From: Paenibacillus glucanolyticus NBRC 15330
GTDB lineage: Bacteria > Bacillota > Bacilli > Paenibacillales > Paenibacillaceae
NCBI RefSeq assembly: GCF_004000885.1
Contig: NZ_BIMC01000001.1
Span: forward strand, 1 to 64,000
Length of the DNA stretch: 64,000 nt
Direction: 5' to 3'
In this document: positions 61,854 through 64,000 of the stretch, piece after piece
Layout: each line of letters opens with the position of its first letter
Numbering within the stretch: the stretch's first letter is position 1
The notes under the pieces: generated by a model
The model's input: the letters and a program-made list of their open reading frames with translations, nothing else
Database searches by the model: none
Told to the model about the DNA's origin: nothing
Translations under genes and position numbers: made by a program

Positions 61854-63308
61854 ATGGACTATTTACAGTTAGGAAAGCAATTCATAGACGGGGAATGGAG
61901 AGATGGTAGTAGCAGTATAACGCTGCCTGATATCAATCCTTATAATGATGAGGTAATCACCGCATTTCAAATCGCCAGTGTTGCTGACATTGATGCTGCT
62001 TATCAAGCGGCCTGTAAAGCTCAGCTGGAATGGGACAAGGTTAATCCTTACAATAAACGCGATATCCTTGAGAATGCCGTTAAATATATTGAAGTGAATG
62101 AGGAAGAGATTACGTCCATTATTGTTCAGGAGCTGGGCGGAACGCGGCTGAAGGCCGCATTTGAAATCGGTCTTGTGAAAAATATCATAAAGGAAGCAGC
62201 TACATTCCCTCTTAGAATGGAGGGTAAGATTCTGCCTTCTGTAGAGAACGGCAAGGAGAACCGGCTGTACCGTATGCCCGCTGGCGTAGTTGGGGTGATC
62301 AGTCCGTTTAACTTCCCTTTCTTCCTGTCCATGAAATCAGTTGCACCGGCGCTGGGTGCTGGCAATGGAGTGGTACTGAAACCGCACGAGGATTCACCTA
62401 TTACGGGTGGAACTCTGATTGGCAAGATTTTTGAGGAAGCCGGTGTACCGAAGGGCCTGTTGAACGTAGTGGTGACAGATATCAAGGAGATCGGCGATGC
62501 GTTTGTTGAGCATCCGATCCCGAGAATTATTTCCTTTACGGGTTCCACTAAGGTTGGGAGCTATATTGGACAATTGGCTGTCAAGAATTTCAAAAAACCG
62601 CTGCTGGAGCTTGGGGGAAATAGCGCGTTCATTATTATGGAGGATGCGGATATCGACTACGCGGTGCAAGCGGCGACATTCAGCAGATTCACGCACCAAG
62701 GTCAGATTTGCATGTCGGCCAACCGAATTCTGGTACAGAAGACGATCTATCAGGAATTTATCGATAAATTCGGAGCGAAGGTCTCTACGCTTACAACAGG
62801 TGACCCGAGTGATCCTCAGACCATCCTTGGACCCGTCATCAACAACCGTCAGGCAGAGACACTGCAGCAGCTGATTGCACAGGGCATTGAGCAAGGGGCG
62901 GTTCCGCTGTTGAAAGGTCAGATTACGGGCAGAATGGTGGAGCCTACCATCCTCATAGACGTCAAACCGGATATGGTGGTAGCGCAAGAGGAGCTGTTTG
63001 GCCCGGTTGTGTGTATCATTCCGTTCGAAACAGAAGCAGAAGCTATTGAAATTGCCAACCATTCACGTTTTGGGCTTAGCGGGGCTATTCATACCTCCAA
63101 TCTGGAGCGTGGGGTAGAGATGGCGAAGAAAATCCACACCGGTATGATCCATGTGAATGATGTCACGATTAACGACGAGCCGATTGTTGCTTTTGGGGGA
63201 GAGAAACAGTCCGGGCTGGGCCGCTTGAATGGGGCATGGAGCCTGGATGAATTCACCACGATGAAGTGGATATCGGTTCATTACGGACAAAGGAAATTCC
63301 CGTACTAA
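61854..63308 (+). CDS. aldehyde dehydrogenase family protein (YfmT-like)
   Basis: A 484-residue NAD(P)-dependent aldehyde dehydrogenase. The cofactor domain has ISPFNFPFFLSMK and FTGSTKVG; catalytic Glu252 is in LELGGNSAF and Cys286 in HQGQICMSANR. Its closest named relative by feel is YfmT of Bacillus subtilis, a benzaldehyde/vanillin-type dehydrogenase. It is followed by a soluble chemoreceptor gene, as yfmT pairs with yfmS, suggesting that an aromatic aldehyde is both sensed and consumed. Confidence 0.93.
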   Translation: MDYLQLGKQFIDGEWRDGSSSITLPDINPYNDEVITAFQIASVADIDAAYQAACKAQLEWDKVNPYNKRDILENAVKYIEVNEEEITSIIVQELGGTRLKAAFEIGLVKNIIKEAATFPLRMEGKILPSVENGKENRLYRMPAGVVGVISPFNFPFFLSMKSVAPALGAGNGVVLKPHEDSPITGGTLIGKIFEEAGVPKGLLNVVVTDIKEIGDAFVEHPIPRIISFTGSTKVGSYIGQLAVKNFKKPLLELGGNSAFIIMEDADIDYAVQAATFSRFTHQGQICMSANRILVQKTIYQEFIDKFGAKVSTLTTGDPSDPQTILGPVINNRQAETLQQLIAQGIEQGAVPLLKGQITGRMVEPTILIDVKPDMVVAQEELFGPVVCIIPFETEAEAIEIANHSRFGLSGAIHTSNLERGVEMAKKIHTGMIHVNDVTINDEPIVAFGGEKQSGLGRLNGAWSLDEFTTMKWISVHYGQRKFPY

Positions 63309-63326
63309 GGGCTGGGGGGAGATAGG

Positions 63327-64000
63327 ATGGTAAATGTGACTGAAGTTCAAACACAGCATGAGCTGATCCGAGCTTTTGTAAGGATAGCTCCACTGCTGAA
63401 TAATCTTACGAATGATGACATCACCATTGGCATATATGATACGGAGAAACTGATCATCAACTATCCGGGCAAAACGTTCTCATTGAATGTGAGCCCAGGC
63501 GACCCTTTAATGGAAGGGGATATCGTCACTAACGCGATCAGGAATAATACGGCTCTATCCGCGGTCGTTCCGAAAGAGCTGTTTGGTTTCCCGCTTGCTG
63601 CACGCGCGATCCCGCTGCATGACGAGCAGGGCCGCGTTATTGGCGGCGTAGGCATGGGGACCAGCCTCGAGAAAGCGAATAAGCTTTTTGAGATGGCCGA
63701 AAGCTTCTCTGCTATTGTCGAACAGACAACGGCGTCCATTGAAGATATAAGCCAATCGGTTTCTCACCTCACCGAGCGTGTAACCAACGTAACGACTCAA
63801 ATGAAGGACGTCAGCTCAAGTGCTCAGCAGATCGGTAAGATTTCCACCGTGGTTAAGGAGATTTCGGAGCAGAGTAACATGCTGGGGCTGAATGCTTCCA
63901 TCGAAGCAGCAAGAGCAGGTGAAGCGGGAAGAGGTTTCTCCGTCGTTGCCGATGAGATCCGGAAGCTGGCGACCATCTCCAAAGAGAATGTGGATCGGAT
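63327..64000 (+). CDS. soluble methyl-accepting chemotaxis protein (YfmS-like), partial at window end
   Basis: The frame opens at ATG 63327 after a GGGGGGAGATAGG site and runs off the window with at least 224 residues. The first 110 residues form a small PAS/cache-like sensor without a membrane helix. The rest is the coiled-coil signalling domain with the conserved hairpin tip region ([38 protein letters not shown]). No membrane segment is seen, so this is a cytosolic receptor like YfmS. It lies 18 nt after the aldehyde dehydrogenase gene. Confidence 0.92.
   Translation, partial: MVNVTEVQTQHELIRAFVRIAPLLNNLTNDDITIGIYDTEKLIINYPGKTFSLNVSPGDPLMEGDIVTNAIRNNTALSAVVPKELFGFPLAARAIPLHDEQGRVIGGVGMGTSLEKANKLFEMAESFSAIVEQTTASIEDISQSVSHLTERVTNVTTQMKDVSSSAQQIGKISTVVKEISEQSNMLGLNASIEAARAGEAGRGFSVVADEIRKLATISKENVDR

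Overview
The window looks like a chromosomal segment of a Paenibacillus-type Firmicute. Evidence is gene content and style: strong AGGAGG-type ribosome binding sites, frequent TTG/GTG starts, CUT1-type sugar ABC genes without their own ATPase, a CYP102-type P450-reductase fusion, OmpR-type two-component pairs, and many short GC-stem/T-run terminators. No rRNA, tRNA, CRISPR array, phage or plasmid replication gene was seen. This is accessory-rich chromosome with one intact insertion sequence and several decayed genes.

Layout. 0.2-2.4 kb: a FAD amine-oxidase-like gene overlapping an ECF41-type sigma factor that appears to use an ATA start. 2.7-5.5 kb: secreted amidase-like protein, small membrane and DUF genes, and a decayed hydrolase. 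5.6-8.8 kb: three-gene type III polyketide synthase operon (PKS, methyltransferase, flavoprotein) resembling the phenolic-lipid srsABC logic, with a 14-bp palindrome in its leader. 8.8-15 kb: single-gene units (polysaccharide deacetylase, OsmC, MscL, DUF1796, VOC, FAD oxidoreductase, DUF2798). 15-19.8 kb: P450 BM3-like self-sufficient monooxygenase preceded by a candidate structured attenuator RNA, then an HxlR regulator convergent with a quinone-reductase-like gene. 20-30 kb: a two-component system, two membrane-anchored hydrolases, DUF4097 protein, AI-2E-type permease, and a MerR regulator with a penicillin-binding/esterase-like hydrolase. 30-35.7 kb: DinB, WYL regulator, a class I P450 divergent from a PadR regulator, YdeI-like and DUF1801 proteins.

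35.7-47.8 kb is the most coherent and least explained system: a secreted DUF4832 protein, a LacI regulator, then a divergent operon of DUF4832 protein, GNAT_C/DUF5596-like protein, shortened DUF4832-like protein, Gfo/Idh/MocA oxidoreductase, two sugar ABC permeases and a lipoprotein binding protein. It reads as a regulated uptake and breakdown pathway for an unidentified glycan or decorated sugar. 47.9-52.3 kb: a second two-component system followed by a 46-codon secreted peptide, a phospholipid-methyltransferase-like gene, a membrane L7/L12-like protein and a SufR-like Fe-S regulator. 52.8-56.7 kb: a helveticin-J-like secreted protein, remnants of one MFS pump next to an intact one, and an AraC regulator. 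56.8-61.7 kb: aldo/keto reductases, an internally deleted TetR gene whose operator-like repeats survive, an HSL-type esterase, and an IS3-family element sitting in the loop of a terminator hairpin. 61.8 kb to the end: an aldehyde dehydrogenase with a soluble chemoreceptor, matching the yfmT-yfmS pairing of Bacillus subtilis; the chemoreceptor runs off the window.

All functional statements come from reading motifs and remembered family features; no search was run.
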